A DNA stretch of 64,000 nt from Basidiobolus meristosporus CBS 931.73. Taxonomy: Eukaryota > Basidiobolomycota > Basidiobolomycetes > Basidiobolales > Basidiobolaceae. The notes below the pieces were generated by a model. The model had not been told where the DNA came from, ran no database searches, and was given only the letters and a program-made list of their open reading frames with translations. Of the stretch, positions 10,500 through 21,469 are shown in pieces. Where the stretch lies: assembly GCA_002104905.1 (NCBI GenBank), contig MCFE01000035.1:62001-126000 (forward strand). Reading direction: 5' to 3'. Both the position numbers and the translations under genes were made by a program. How positions within the stretch are numbered: position 1 is the stretch's first letter; every line of letters begins with the position of its first letter.

Positions 10500-12830
10500 A
10501 GAGTCAGCTAGACCCTATCAAGTGCAATGTTAGTGTGAAGGTCAAAAGGAACCCTGGTAGAGTCTGTGAAAGCCTAGGAAGTTTTTAAGGCCAAGGGAGT
10601 TGTGCCAGAAAGCCAGTTGCATTATTCAGTCTCTTACTTGGCAGATGCAGCTTTACAGCAATACCACAATATGAACAGGTCAGCTACCATGATAGGATGC
10701 TCTACAAGCTCTATATGGGATGTGTTTATGTCCAAAATTCAGGATACTCAGAAACCCCCACACCAGTAAATATTACTTATAAGGATACTGAAGAGACTTA
10801 GACAGAAAGAGATGGCTCAATAGTACATCTTTGAATAAAGCTGTTTACTTGGATATTTTAAAAGAGTGGACCCGCTGGATCAAGTTGCATACTTTGTTGA
10901 TGGGTTAAATCAAAGAATTCTCAAGGAAGTGAATTATTGAAGACCTCAGACTATTGATAAGGCCATCAAGATTTTTATTGACTATAACTCCACCATTTTT
11001 GGAGTTGGAAAGTCTACATTGACTAATCAGAGAAGCTACAATTGCTATGAATGAAGACAATAAGAAGCAGAGCTCATGGAAATAGATGCCATACAGATAA
11101 TCTCATCTCAGAAGTATGTAAGAAGAAAGGACTTTGTTTCAGTTGCCACTGGCATGGGCACATCTCAAAATACTGCTCTCAGAAAAGACATGGGCACCAG
11201 AAAACAAGAGCCTTCAACTGCATTGAAGCCCAAAAACATAGTGAAGTGGATGATCAACTTGAAGGAGACCTAGAACTCACCTTCCATATCACCAAGGAAT
11301 ACATATCCCAGATGACCTCAGGCTTAGGTAAACTATTATAGTTGAATGGAGTAATCAATGAAGTATCAGCCAAGATCATGGTTGACTTAGGAGCATCACA
11401 AAATCACATTTCAGAACAATATGCCCTCAAAGCTGGAATCTATTTGCAACCTACTTAATAAAGTACAGTTTCAACAGCTGATGGGAATTCTCACATAATT
11501 AGCTGAATTACTCTGCCAGTAAGAGTGAAGATTGATGACTATGTAGAAGGCCTTTAGGCCAACAAATTTGGAAACTGCAAATTGGACCTGGAACTTGGCA
11601 AAACATGGCTATTCAACTGTAATCCATCAATCAAGTGGAGAACCCATGCCACTTGGGTCCAAAAAGGCAACCAGACCTAGGCGCTACAACCTGCCAGACT
11701 GGACTTCAACTTGGTTGGTTCCAAGAAATAACTTGCAAGGAAGTGAGCTATTGAAGACCTAATACTATTGATGAGGCCATCAAGATTTTCATTGACTATA
11801 ACTCCACCATTTTTGGAGTTGGAAAGTCTACATTGACTAATCAGAGAAGCTACAATTGCTATGAAAGAAGACAATAAGTAGCAGTGCCAATGGATATAGA
11901 TACTATACAGAGATTTTCAGCTCACAAGTATGTAAAAAGAAAAGACTTTGTTTCAGCTACCACTGGCATGGGCACATCTCAAAATACTATTTGCAGAGAA
12001 AAAATGGGCACCAGAAAACAAGAACCTTCAACTATATTGAAGCCCAAAACCAATAGTGAAGTGGATGATGAGCTTGAAGAAGACCTAGAACTCGCCTTCC
12101 ATATCACCAAAGAATACATATCCCAAATGACCTCAGGCTTAGGGAAACTATTATAGTTGAATGGAGTAATCAATGAAGTATCAGCCAAGATCATGATTGA
12201 CTTAGGATCATCACAAAATTAAATTTCAGAACAGTTTGCCTTCAAAGCTGGAATCAATTTGGAACCTACCCAAGCAACTTCAGTTTCAACAGCTGATGGC
12301 AATTCTCACCTATTTAGCTGTATTGAAGCAGCCATCCACATTGCTGTTGACTATGACACAGGTATGCTTGGAGTTGGGAAGCCTACAATGACTGATCAGA
12401 GAGGCTATAAGTACTATCAAAGAAGACAACCAGAAGCAGTGCCATTGGAAATAGATGCTATGCAGAAGACTCCCACCCGGGAAGAATGTGGGAAGAAAGG
12501 AGATTGCCTCAATTGCCACCAGCAAGGGCATATTGCAAAGTACTGCCCTCAGAGAGGAAATGGACACCTGTCAACAAGAACTTTAAACTCAATTGAAGCC
12601 CTCAATTGTACAAAACTTGGAGGAGGAACTTGAAGAAGACTCAAAACTCACTGTCCATATGACAGAAGAATACCTTTCCCAGATGACCTCAAACTCCAGA
12701 AAGTTATTATACTTCAACAAAGCAACCAATGTAGAACCTGTCAAGATGATAATTGACTCAGGTGCATCACATGAGTGCATGTCAAAGTAATTTTCCTTGC
12801 AAGCTGCAATTGACTCAGAATCCATCAACA
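10500..12830 (+). pseudogene. Gypsy gag-protease region (copy 2), internally triplicated
   Basis: The first part (about 10,500-10,900) matches the capsid end of gag. The knuckle/protease segment then occurs three times: about 10,917-11,735, 11,736-12,300 and 12,301-12,830. Each begins near the VGKS/PT-T-[ND]QR motif, passes a CCHC knuckle (C-F-S-C-HWHGH-ISKYC in the first) and ends after a D-L/S-G-A/S-S protease start. All are interrupted by stops. The third is the most conserved and runs on towards RT. Confidence 0.75.
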
Positions 12831-13223
12831 CAACATCAGCCTCAACAGCTGATGGGAACTCTCACACAATCAACCATATCACTCAGCCAGTTAGAATGAA
12901 GACCAATGGCTATGAAGAAGATCTACAGGCCTATATATTTGGGAACTACAAGTTTAGCCTTATACTTGAAAAACATGGCTATTCTGTTGTAACCCTTCAG
13001 TCAACTTGAGTACCCATGCTAATCAGATCTAGAAGGACAATAGGACCTATGAGCTATTACCTGCTGGACTGAATTGCAACTTGGTCAATGCCAGTGTGTG
13101 TGAAACAAGTGAACTTAGTAAGACACAGCTCTGTAGAGCACTAAAGAAAGGTACCCGCATGTTTCCCATGATGGTATTGGAGGAGGATTCCTCTACTCCA
13201 GCACTCCATAAGGTCCAGACATT

Positions 13224-14111
13224 TTGAAAGAATATTCAGATGTACTTCCAGGTGAGCTTATTAGCCTATCACTAATCAGAGATGTGGATTATGCCATTGA
13301 CTCAGGAGATAGCCCTTCAGTGAGTAATACACCTTACAGAATGAGTACACTGGAGTTGGAAGAAATGAAGAGACAAAACAATCAGCTATTGGAGCAAGGG
13401 TATATCAGACCCAGCAAGTCACCTTTGGGAGCACTGGAGTTTATTATGACAGAGAAGGATGGAGTAACTGGGATGTGTGTTGACTACAGAGTCCTCAACT
13501 CAGTTACCATGAAGAATAAGTACCCTATACCTTGGATTGATGAATTTATGGATCAACTGAATGGAGCTACTATATTTAACAATATTGACCTCATGTCAGC
13601 ATGCAACCAGATTAGAGTGAAACCAGAAGACATCCCTAAGACATCATTCAAGAGCAGATATGAGCATTACAGGTACTTACTCTCAAGTTTTGACCTTACC
13701 AATGCCCTTGCAACATTCATGAATTTGATTCAAACCATCTTCCAGGCATGCTTAGATAAGTTTGTGGTATTCAACCTAGATGGCATATCAATATACAGCA
13801 AGACAGAAGAGAACTGCTTGTTGCACATTGAAAACATCTTGAAAAAGCTCAGAGAGAACAAGCTGTATGGCAAGCTAGCAGAGTTTGAATTCTTGAAGGA
13901 GCATGTTGAATACCTAGGACTCATAGTGACTAGCACAGGTGCAACCTTAGACCCCAAGAGGCTTGAAGTCATCAGGAATCTGAAGCAGCCCCATAGCATA
14001 TTAGAACTCAGATCATTCCCTGGAGTGGCTTCCTATTTTGGAGATATCTCAAGTCCTTTGCAAGTATTGCAGCTCCTAGAGCTAATATTCTCAAATAAGA
14101 CAACACCATAA
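13224..14111 (+). pseudogene. Gypsy reverse transcriptase (copy 2), active site changed
   Basis: An open stretch of 295 codons contains most of the [54 protein letters not shown], then SSFDLTNALATFMNL and YGKLAEFEFLKEHVEYLG. The YLDD box of copy 1 reads NLDG here (13,773-13,784), so the second catalytic Asp is lost. It ends at a stop near 14,111, where RNase H (14,144-14,476, CTDASDYAISGVL) continues in another frame. Confidence 0.85.
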
Positions 14112-14143
14112 AGTGGCACATAACCTCTGAAACTGACTTTCAG

Positions 14144-14600
14144 ATGCTCCAGAATGCACCAGTTAAGCCGCCAAGCTTAAGAATCCCAGACTTCAGAAAA
14201 GAGTTTGCTCTGTGCACAGATGCTTCAGACTATGCAATTAGTGGAGTGCTGAGCAAAGAACATAAGGGAAAGGACTACCTGCTTGCGCTTGAGTCCAAGA
14301 AGCTGAACTCAGCAGAACAATACTGCCCAGCTCATGCAAATGAGATGCTTGCCATAATGCACTGCTTGAAGACCTGGAGATGCTACATAGAAGGAGTCAA
14401 GTGCACTGTGAAGATGGCTCACACCTCACTTGAATATATATTTACTCAGAAGGTACTATCCAGAAGAATGACATGATATATCAAATATACTCAGCAATAT
14501 AGCTTGGAAATTGTCTACTGCCCTGGGAAAGCAACATGGTTGCTGATGCCTTATCAAGACTTTACCAAGTTGCACAACTCAACTTGATGCATGAATCAGA
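14144..14600 (+). pseudogene. Gypsy RNase H (copy 2)
   Basis: Shows CTDASDYAISGVLSKEH with the first RNase H aspartate, then EMLAIMHCLKTWRCY, and after a break VADALSRL at about 14,540. Synteny with copy 1 is complete. A stop at 14,474 and a shift near 14,530 interrupt it. Confidence 0.8.
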
Positions 14601-15479
14601 TTGGCCTAGCTCATTATCAAAGTTCTTGGAGGACCAGGCCATTCCTAATGAGGTGGATGAAGAGATCAAGAAGATAATTTGGGACAAAGTCAGCAGATTT
14701 GTAGTACCAGATGAAGCACTCTACAAAATTGTTGATAGAAGCCCTACTGCTTATTGCCTTTATATTGCTTGTCTGGATTTAATACAAAAGCCACTCAATG
14801 AATATGAACATCCAGGAATTGAAGAACCTATTGCCTTGTGAGAGCCTGAGCATAGTAGCCCAGAATCAAACAGATGTTGAGAAGCTAGTGAAAACATGAC
14901 CATATTGCCAATTCAACCAAGGCTAACCACAGATAATTGCTGAGCTCTTGCCCCTGAAGCCTGCAAGACCATTTGAGAGATGAGGAAGTGAGTATGATGC
15001 AAAACTGCCCATTATTAGGAGAAGCACCAATTGAATCCTAGTAGCAATTGACCATGCCACTAAATGGTCAGTGGCCAAAGCTGTACCTCTGGCCAGTGAA
15101 CAAGAAGGTGCAGGTTTCATCTGCCAAGCAATCCTTATGTAGGTTGGATGCCTTGTAGAGATTTTATCAATAGAGGTGCAAGCTATACAGCAGAGACATT
15201 GAAAGCTTACCAGGAAATGCAGCAGTTCAAACACTTGAAAACCTCAGCATATCATCTTAGAACTAATGTAGTTACTGAGCATCTGAATGGATTATTGGGA
15301 AAAATGCTGACCAAGTATGCAAATGGAGCTGCCAGTAAGTGGGATGAGTATATAGAACAAGTACTTTTTGTCTGCAGAGTTAGACTGCACAACACCACCC
15401 AGCAATTGCCATTTTACTTAGTTTATGCTTGTGAACAAATGATTCCAGGAGATCTCACTCAACCACAGCTTACAGATGC

Positions 15480-16875
15480 TGTTATGAATAGACACAAGGC
15501 AAGAGGAAAAGCTAGGCATGGCAGGAAAGGACTTAGGTGTGGACCATCAAGGCAAGGCAGGATTCAAGGCAAGGCAGTTTATTCAAGACCTGTGTTTATC
15601 AGACTGAGGAATACTTGAGAGGGGATAGGACTATATATACTTTTTGACTATACTGATGTCAAGAGAAATTAGCTAATACTAATGGGGTTGTGGGGTGAGG
15701 CACAGCAGCAGTGCTGGGGATAATAACATAGATGACATGGCACTCACACCAGATGGGGAAATGGGTTGAGTCACCTGATCATGTGACTAAGTCATGTGAC
15801 CTGGTACTTCCATATATGGTACTGACATATGAAAAATACAATGGGAAGCTTCCATGGAATGTTCCATTGTGTAACAATGGTTTGGAATGGACAGGAACTT
15901 TCTGGAAGGTGGTAGAAGGTTCCAGAAGGAATCTCTTAGAAATTGAGCTAGGAAGCTGAAACTTGGCATGGGTGTTCATGATAGTCATGGGATCATGACA
16001 GATGCCTAAGAAGATGAAATCAGTCAGCCAAGTAGATACCAGAAGCTGGAACAAAGATGTCAAGAGGCACAGGCCATAGTAGACTTGTTCTGTTGGATAG
16101 TGCCACATTGAGCCATGAGTGCCAAATGATACCATAGTGTGCCAGAGAGGTCAAGTGAGCCTATACTTGGCCACAGAGTGTGAAACATAGCTCTGCATCT
16201 TCATGTAAAGTGGCTCCTGTGTTTCACCCATTGCGCAGGAGAAAATCCATTTTTTGACCTTTTTTTGTGGATCAATGTAGCTCAGGATGTGTAAGAGCAC
16301 AGGAGAACTGAAGATATGCATCTGGTACTCATTACCCATGGCACTCTGAATCTAGCTCCTGTAGCTTGTATCATGTCACAAAAATGAATGGCACTATCTT
16401 GGTCCACTGGTACTATCTGGCACTATATTTAAATATTAGCCCTAAAGTAAGATCTATACAAAGCACTTATAGTGCCAGATAGTACCAGTGGACCAAGAAA
16501 GTGCCATTCATTTTTGTGACATGATACAAGCTACAGGAGCTAGATTTAGAGTGCCATGGGTATTGAGTACCAGATGCATATCTTCAATCTGCTTGTGCTC
16601 TAATACATCCTGCACAACATTGATCCAAAAAAAAAGGTCAAAAAATGTATTTTCTCCAGCACAATGGGTGAAACACAGGGGCTGCTTTGCATGAAGATGC
16701 AGAGCTATGTTTCACACTCTGTGGCCAGGTAGAGGCTCAATTGGCCTCTCTGGCACACTATGGCATCATTTGGCACTCATGGCTCAATGTGGCACTATCC
16801 AATGGAACAAGTCTAGTATCTTAAAGTGTAGAAAAGAGGAAATAGGGATTAGATACGACTACATCACTAGAAACA
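15480..16875 (+). mobile_element. Solo LTR of another retrotransposon, carrying a nested hairpin element
   Basis: The inserted block begins TGTTATGAATAGAC and ends CACTAGAAACA, giving TGTT and AACA ends. Minus the nested hairpin and its duplication, it is about 660 bp. Parts (glue-like phrases such as GAAGGTTCCAGA and GGTACCATATATGG) recur at 24,740-24,960, so the family is dispersed. No internal coding part remains, hence a solo LTR. Confidence 0.6.
16081..16814. mobile_element. 734-bp hairpin (foldback) element of the Harbinger-like family
   Basis: Two arms of equal length, 16,081-16,427 and 16,468-16,814 (347 bp each), are near-perfect reverse complements around a 40-base loop. Termini are AGACTTGTTC and GAACAAGTCT, the same as the autonomous element at 25,424-28,901. 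The 3-bp duplication AGT occurs at 16,078-16,080 and 16,815-16,817. Sub-terminal GTGCCA/TGGCAC words repeat many times, as expected of transposase-binding sites. There is no coding capacity. Confidence 0.88.
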
Positions 16876-17083
16876 TTGACAGTTGGGAACTTTGTGTTGC
16901 CTAGTAATAACACTTGGCAGGAGCTTTAGCCACAATTGTTGGGACCTTTCAAGATCATCAGAAATCATCCATTTGCAACCTACCAACTGGTGGACAAACA
17001 AGGTAATATTCAGTAAGATTTTGCTCAAAGAGACATACTCAAGCTTACAAGACTTGCTGACAATACTGAACCATCAATATATT

Positions 17084-17294
17084 GGACTTGTTCCATCATT
17101 CCAGCTGATTGTAGTGCCCAATAGTGCCATAGCATGCCAGATGGTGCCTGATCATGCCACAGAGTGCTAGATGGCGCCATACAGTGCCAATTTGGGATCA
17201 AAATTGACATGCATATGACCCTAAAATATCAAATTAACAACTAAATATACAGCACTTTCTGGCACTATGATCAATGGCACAATGGAACAAGTCT
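17084..17294 (-). mobile_element. 211-bp MITE of the Harbinger-like family
   Basis: Ends GGACTTGTTCC and GGAACAAGTCT with the 3-bp duplication ATT at 17,081-17,083 and 17,295-17,297. It interrupts the gypsy integrase tail, whose sequence reads through once the MITE and one ATT are removed. The reverse complement of 33,870-34,080 matches over the full 211 bp. Confidence 0.88.
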
Positions 17295-17351
17295 ATTGGT
17301 TTCACAAGAAAAGAGATTCAGGAGAACACTCTCAACTTTAGCACGGGAGGA

Positions 17352-17720
17352 TGCTGTGATCTACTGCTTGAATGTTCAAGTTGGATCAGCTTTTAGACAA
17401 GTCAATTAGTTATATATTTAGCCTATCAGTGTATCAGTGTTATCCATCAAGTCAGTATTGTTAGTCTGCAAATGAATAAGCCAATCCTTATCTGACAGTA
17501 ATGGATATATTAAATTCAATCTAATTGGGTGATGATGATGGAATCAAATGACTCATCAGCCATAGCCTATTGTAGGAAATACAAGTAGTCAGCAGTCAAG
17601 CTGGCAAAATATATATAAGGAGCTGCCGGAACCTTAATGCTGATCAGCTTAAGTTTTGGTGGATACAATGCTGGCAGAACTCCCTATTCCTCTTCAATAC
17701 TTATACCAAAACTTGTAACA
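17352..17720 (+). repeat. 3' LTR of gypsy copy 2
   Basis: Starts TGCTGTGATCTACTGC and ends CAAAACTTGTAACA, 369 bp, homologous to the other gypsy LTRs. A TATATATAAGG near 17,608 may be its TATA box. Confidence 0.88.
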
Positions 17721-17749
17721 CTTTTGTACTGTTGCATATCAGTATGAAT

Positions 17750-19380
17750 ATTGATTGGAGCTTGTGAGAAGTACTTTGGGTGGCAGAGACTGTGTAAAAT
17801 CATGCCAATTGCTTCAAATTCCTCTGGTATTTCAGAAGGGCTCAATTAGCTGGAAATGCCTCATGAGCCATTTGGTCACTAATATAGTAGTATTGCTGAA
17901 AAGCAAATGTGTTACTCCCACTGGAAAGCTTTTGATCCAACAGATACCTGCTATCATTTGTATCTCTGGTTTCCAATTAATCACAAATTCCAGCCTATGG
18001 CTTAAAGCCTCAGAATACTGCTGCAATTGCATGCTGGCTTCCGTTCAATCTCTCTGTTGGAAGATAATGTTCTTAGTGTTTGTGTCTGGACAATAATCTT
18101 ATATGTGAGTTGTGAAGAAAATCCCCTGGATCTCACATATTCAACAGCAATGCTGTACATTATGGCCTGAAATGCCAGCTATCTTGCTGATGACTGCAGT
18201 ATCTTCAAGGCATATAATGATATGTACTTTAATATGATGCTATTCAGCATTATCTTGCGCAAAAGCCCACAACACGTATGCAGTAACAGATATATGTAGC
18301 TGTCCAGGTTGTGTGGTGGCTCAGGCCCAGATACTAGCATGATTACCATCCAATATCTGTCCTGATACTGCAGCATAGGTGGCTGCATTAGATTGATGAG
18401 AATCAATGGCCAGTAAGATTCTCTGCTAAAATACTTCTTAAATCAGAATCCATCAAGTGCCAGAGTAAATGTATAGTAATTCATACCCTCAAAGTAGCCC
18501 TTGCTTATTAGCTGTTTGGAATGTTTGCTAGCAATTACATTGGGCATGTTTGCACTGGATTGTTACTGAGTGCAGTGCTTTATAGCTTTACAGTATTTAT
18601 TGTACTGCATGAGCTTCATTAGACAGGCTATGAGTGGAATATATGCAAAGTGCCAATAATTTTTTCCTCCAATGGTGGTGCATTCCTGACAAGTTTATCA
18701 CATTGCTATGGTGGCATTTTCTGATAAGAATGCTGTGCAACTGCTAACACAAGCTGATATCATGATGGTCTCTGGGTTGTATGCTACTAGCCACATGATG
18801 GTTGTCTGTTTGTAGCATGTACAAGTTAAATAGCATCCTGAAATGATTTTGGCAAGGAGAAGTAGTCAGTCCTCAAAGTTCCCATTACTGATATTTGTGG
18901 AAACATGCCACTTCTGTAGCCACAAAATCACATCACTCACCTGTAGTTGAATTACTGGGCTTACTTGGCTCCATAAAGTATCCTTGATACTTTTTTACAT
19001 AGGTGTTGTCTCAATGCATAACAGCATACGGCCAGGCTCATGCAGGGTACTGTAGTTAGAGAAGATAAGCTCACAATCAAACAGTGAGCCTACTTCTCAG
19101 AGCTATCACTTGTGGTGCCATATTTAGATGGCTGAGATGAGCCTAAAGATGACACTACCTCAGCTGACTTGGTTTGTGCAAGTTGATAATTATGGCTTGG
19201 TGTCAATATAAAAGTATCAAGTAGCTAGCATGACTTTGTCAGCACAGCAGTGGCTGACAAATAGTCAAACATGGCTTGTGTGGCAAAACACTGTCAATAA
19301 TCTTTGTAATACTTCAAATGCTATCTGTATAGTTTATGAGTGAGAGGCTTATTACAATAGCCACTTGGTCTCTTCTCTCT
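17750..19380 (-). pseudogene. Tnp2-like transposase relic (copy B)
   Basis: Key piece at 18,179-18,406 reads SGPEPPHNLDSYIYLLL, matching PPSNLDSYLYSLLNEF of copy A and the Tnp2/Transposase_21 pattern. Near 19,330-19,370 a decayed zinc-finger-like start is present (a GYCNKPLS-like segment where copy C has CGYCGKPLSH). Stops are frequent throughout. Confidence 0.45.
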
Positions 19381-19637
19381 TCTCCTTCAGCATTGAATAA
19401 AGGTTGTCTACACCATAGGGCAAGCAGTTTTACACTCAGCAATTTAACACTGTGAAATTACTTTTTTGTGATTATACATGTGGATTTAAGTCAGTCTTGT
19501 ATTTGAGACATGTACCTACATGAATGTAAGATTCAAAGATGACCTGTCATAGTACACATTATAAATAAAGCTGTGGCATTACATGCAAACACATATGTAA
19601 CACTATTTCCCCTTTAGCCTTACCCACTTCCATATAT

Positions 19638-19889
19638 ATGCCTCCAAAATATAGTACAAAGTTATCTGGTTTCCAACCAAACCCCATTGCTAACAGCAGT
19701 AGAAGAACAATTGGACAACAGCTAGCTTTGACATTCAACATAACAGGCAGGGCTATATCCAAAACAGACCATGTGGTCAGTGTGCATGCTAAAGGTAATA
19801 ATGTGGATATCTCAGGCTGCTGCTCTAAAGGGAAAAAGAGGATCTTTGCAGAGCTGCAAGCCAACCATAGTGCTCAGGCTGATGACCCT
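19638..19889 (+). pseudogene. Accessory ORF of Tnp2 element (copy B), truncated
   Basis: Begins MPPKYSTKLSGFQPNP and continues RRTIGQQLALTFN, the same start as 23,497. After about 84 codons the sequence passes into hairpin-element sequence at CTATCTTGG (about 19,890). The reading frame runs on to 19,976 only by chance. Confidence 0.6.
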
Positions 19890-20308
19890 ATCTTGGACCA
19901 TTGGTGCTATCTGGCACTATTCTTTAAAGTTAGCCCTGGAATAAAGTCAATACAAAGCACTTGTAATGCTAGGTAGTATCAATGGCTCGAGATAGTGCCA
20001 TGTATTTTTGGTGCATGTTACAAGCCTCTGGAGCTGGATTCCAAGTGCCATTGGCAGTGAGAACCAAATACATGTCTTCAGTCCTTCTGTGCTCTTGCAA
20101 CTCATGTACAACATTGATCTCAAAAAAGAGGTCAAAAATTTGATTTTCTCCAGAAGAGTTGGTGAAATACAAGGACTGCTTTGCAGGTAGATGGAGATCT
20201 ATGCTTCATGCTCTGCAGCCAAGTATAGGTCTGCTTAGCCTCACTAGCACACTGCAGTATTATTTGACACTCATGGCTCAATATAGTTCTAACCAACCAA
20301 ACAAGTCT
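19890..20308. mobile_element. Partial hairpin element (loop plus right arm)
   Basis: Matches the centre and right arm of the 16,081-16,814 hairpin: the loop analogue TTAGCCCTGGAATAAAG, then the arm ending ACAAGTCT at 20,308. The left arm is missing beyond about 30 bp. It abuts the C-terminal end of a Harbinger-like transposase relic. Confidence 0.7.
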
Positions 20309-20319
20309 ATTTTGCTATT

Positions 20320-21100
20320 TTCTCCTACATAATTTCCTCTGTATATATCTGCCAATATGCTGAAGCTCTTTAGGCATCCAAATATATGCTCTACTCAAAA
20401 TAAGAAGTGATTAAATATTTCACTGTAAGGCTTCCACTTCCAGCTATGTATACCATTCCTTGACTTCCTATAGTCTGTAATACATCATAATCTCTGACAA
20501 TCCTCTCATATGTTAGTTAAGTCTACCTTATATTTCTCCCCTAGACTGAATTTTGTATGATTCTTGACTTAGAGTACTCTGTCATGCCTACTTCCTGCAA
20601 ATGACCCCCTAAACCAGCTGATGTTACCCACAATGTCAGGCAGTGCTTAAACTAAACAGTGTGCCTTATAGCTACCAGAATAAGAGTGCCTCTGCCCTCT
20701 AGAGGGCCTGTTATTAATATCTGGGAAGAAATTCAAAATACTCATGATATGGAATCTATTGCTGTGCACTCTAGGATCTGAACATATATTGGAGCTTCTG
20801 AAATAGTATTCCAAGCTTGTGCAAGATCATTCATACCCTCTGCAAGGTAGTTCTCCATTGCTGTTAGCAGAGAACAAAAGCACCCAAAACTTTTGTTGCC
20901 ATGAAAAAGGGAAGAAACTTTGTAGGGCAATAGTTCTTACAACAGCATAGAAGCTTCACAAGGGATCCACTTAAGTATGCTGGGTTAGATGGTACAAAGT
21001 ACTTGGTATAGGTCTCTTCTAATCTTCTAAAAGTAAATTCAGTGGTAGTGATGGGATTTTTGGGAAATGACCATTCAGATGAGTTGGTCACTGTAGGATT
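20320..21100 (-). pseudogene. Harbinger-like transposase relic (copy 2)
   Basis: Reads SSEWSFPKNPITTTEF at the N-terminal end and EHIFGCLKSFSILA near 20,370-20,410, the latter matching the VEHTFGYLKRFSILA Glu motif of the young copy. Stops and shifts are common. CpG is virtually absent. Confidence 0.75.
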
Positions 21101-21469
21101 GGTAGGTGATCAGATAAATGTGATTCAAATAGAGTTGGCACAGTTGGTGCAATTTGTCTGATTTTCCATGCAATAATTCAATCTCCATCAAGTGCCATGT
21201 ATCCCATCATTATGTTGCAAAAGCATCTGCATACAATGACATAGTGATTTTATCAATGATTTGCCCAAAATTCTATTATCAAATAGGAAACCTGCAACAG
21301 ATTTGATATGATCCATATCAATGAGCTCCAAGATGCATCATCCATAATGTATGGAACACTTAATAGTTACATTGCTTTTCATATGTATTTCATATAAGAC
21401 CTGGTTGATGCCAATACACTGCTCTTTAAGTATCCATATCCTTCATTATGGTCCCTATACCAAATCTCA

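Larger units (their letters stand above)
14600..17070 (+). pseudogene. Gypsy integrase (copy 2), split by insertions and deletion
   Basis: The N-terminus (14,600-14,850, FLEDQAIPNEVDEEIKK) and the core (15,148-15,480, with HLRTNVVTEHLNG in place of the HPRTNGVTERF Glu motif) are followed at 15,480 by a foreign LTR. The frame resumes at 16,880 with VGNFVLPSNNTW and GPFKIIRN. About 70 residues present in copy 1 between LTDTLEDEL and LTVGNF are missing, so the insertion was accompanied or followed by deletion. The end of the gene is cut again by a MITE at 17,084. Confidence 0.8.
10129..17720 (+). mobile_element. Degenerate Ty3/gypsy retrotransposon, copy 2, with nested insertions
   Basis: This is the same family as copy 1 but in plus orientation. 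LTRs lie at 10,129-10,484 and 17,352-17,720, with gag, protease, RT, RNase H and integrase between them. Three later insertions sit inside the 3' half: a solo LTR of another family (15,480-16,875), a hairpin element nested in that LTR (16,081-16,814), and a 211-bp MITE (17,084-17,294). The gag-protease region is present in about three partial copies. Flanking bases (agaaa, ctttt) do not form a target duplication. Confidence 0.88.
17721..19889. mobile_element. Tnp2-type DNA transposon remnant, copy B
   Basis: The minus-strand Tnp2-like transposase (about 17,750-19,380) and plus-strand accessory ORF (19,638-19,889) are divergent as in copies A and C. The accessory ORF is cut at about 19,889 by part of a hairpin element. 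A shared intergenic sequence with ATGAATGTAAGATTCAA and CATTATAAATAAAG (19,519-19,571) is also found at 23,379-23,429, where it precedes the same ORF. Confidence 0.55.

Noticed and set aside
11979-12194. Ser-rich minus-strand open frame
   Set aside because: Antisense shadow of the gag Glu/Asp-rich stretch (GAA/GAT codons read as Ser on the other strand).
10124-17725. Target-site duplication for gypsy copy 2
   Set aside because: Flanks agaaa and ctttt differ; the LTR pair may combine halves of different insertions or have decayed.
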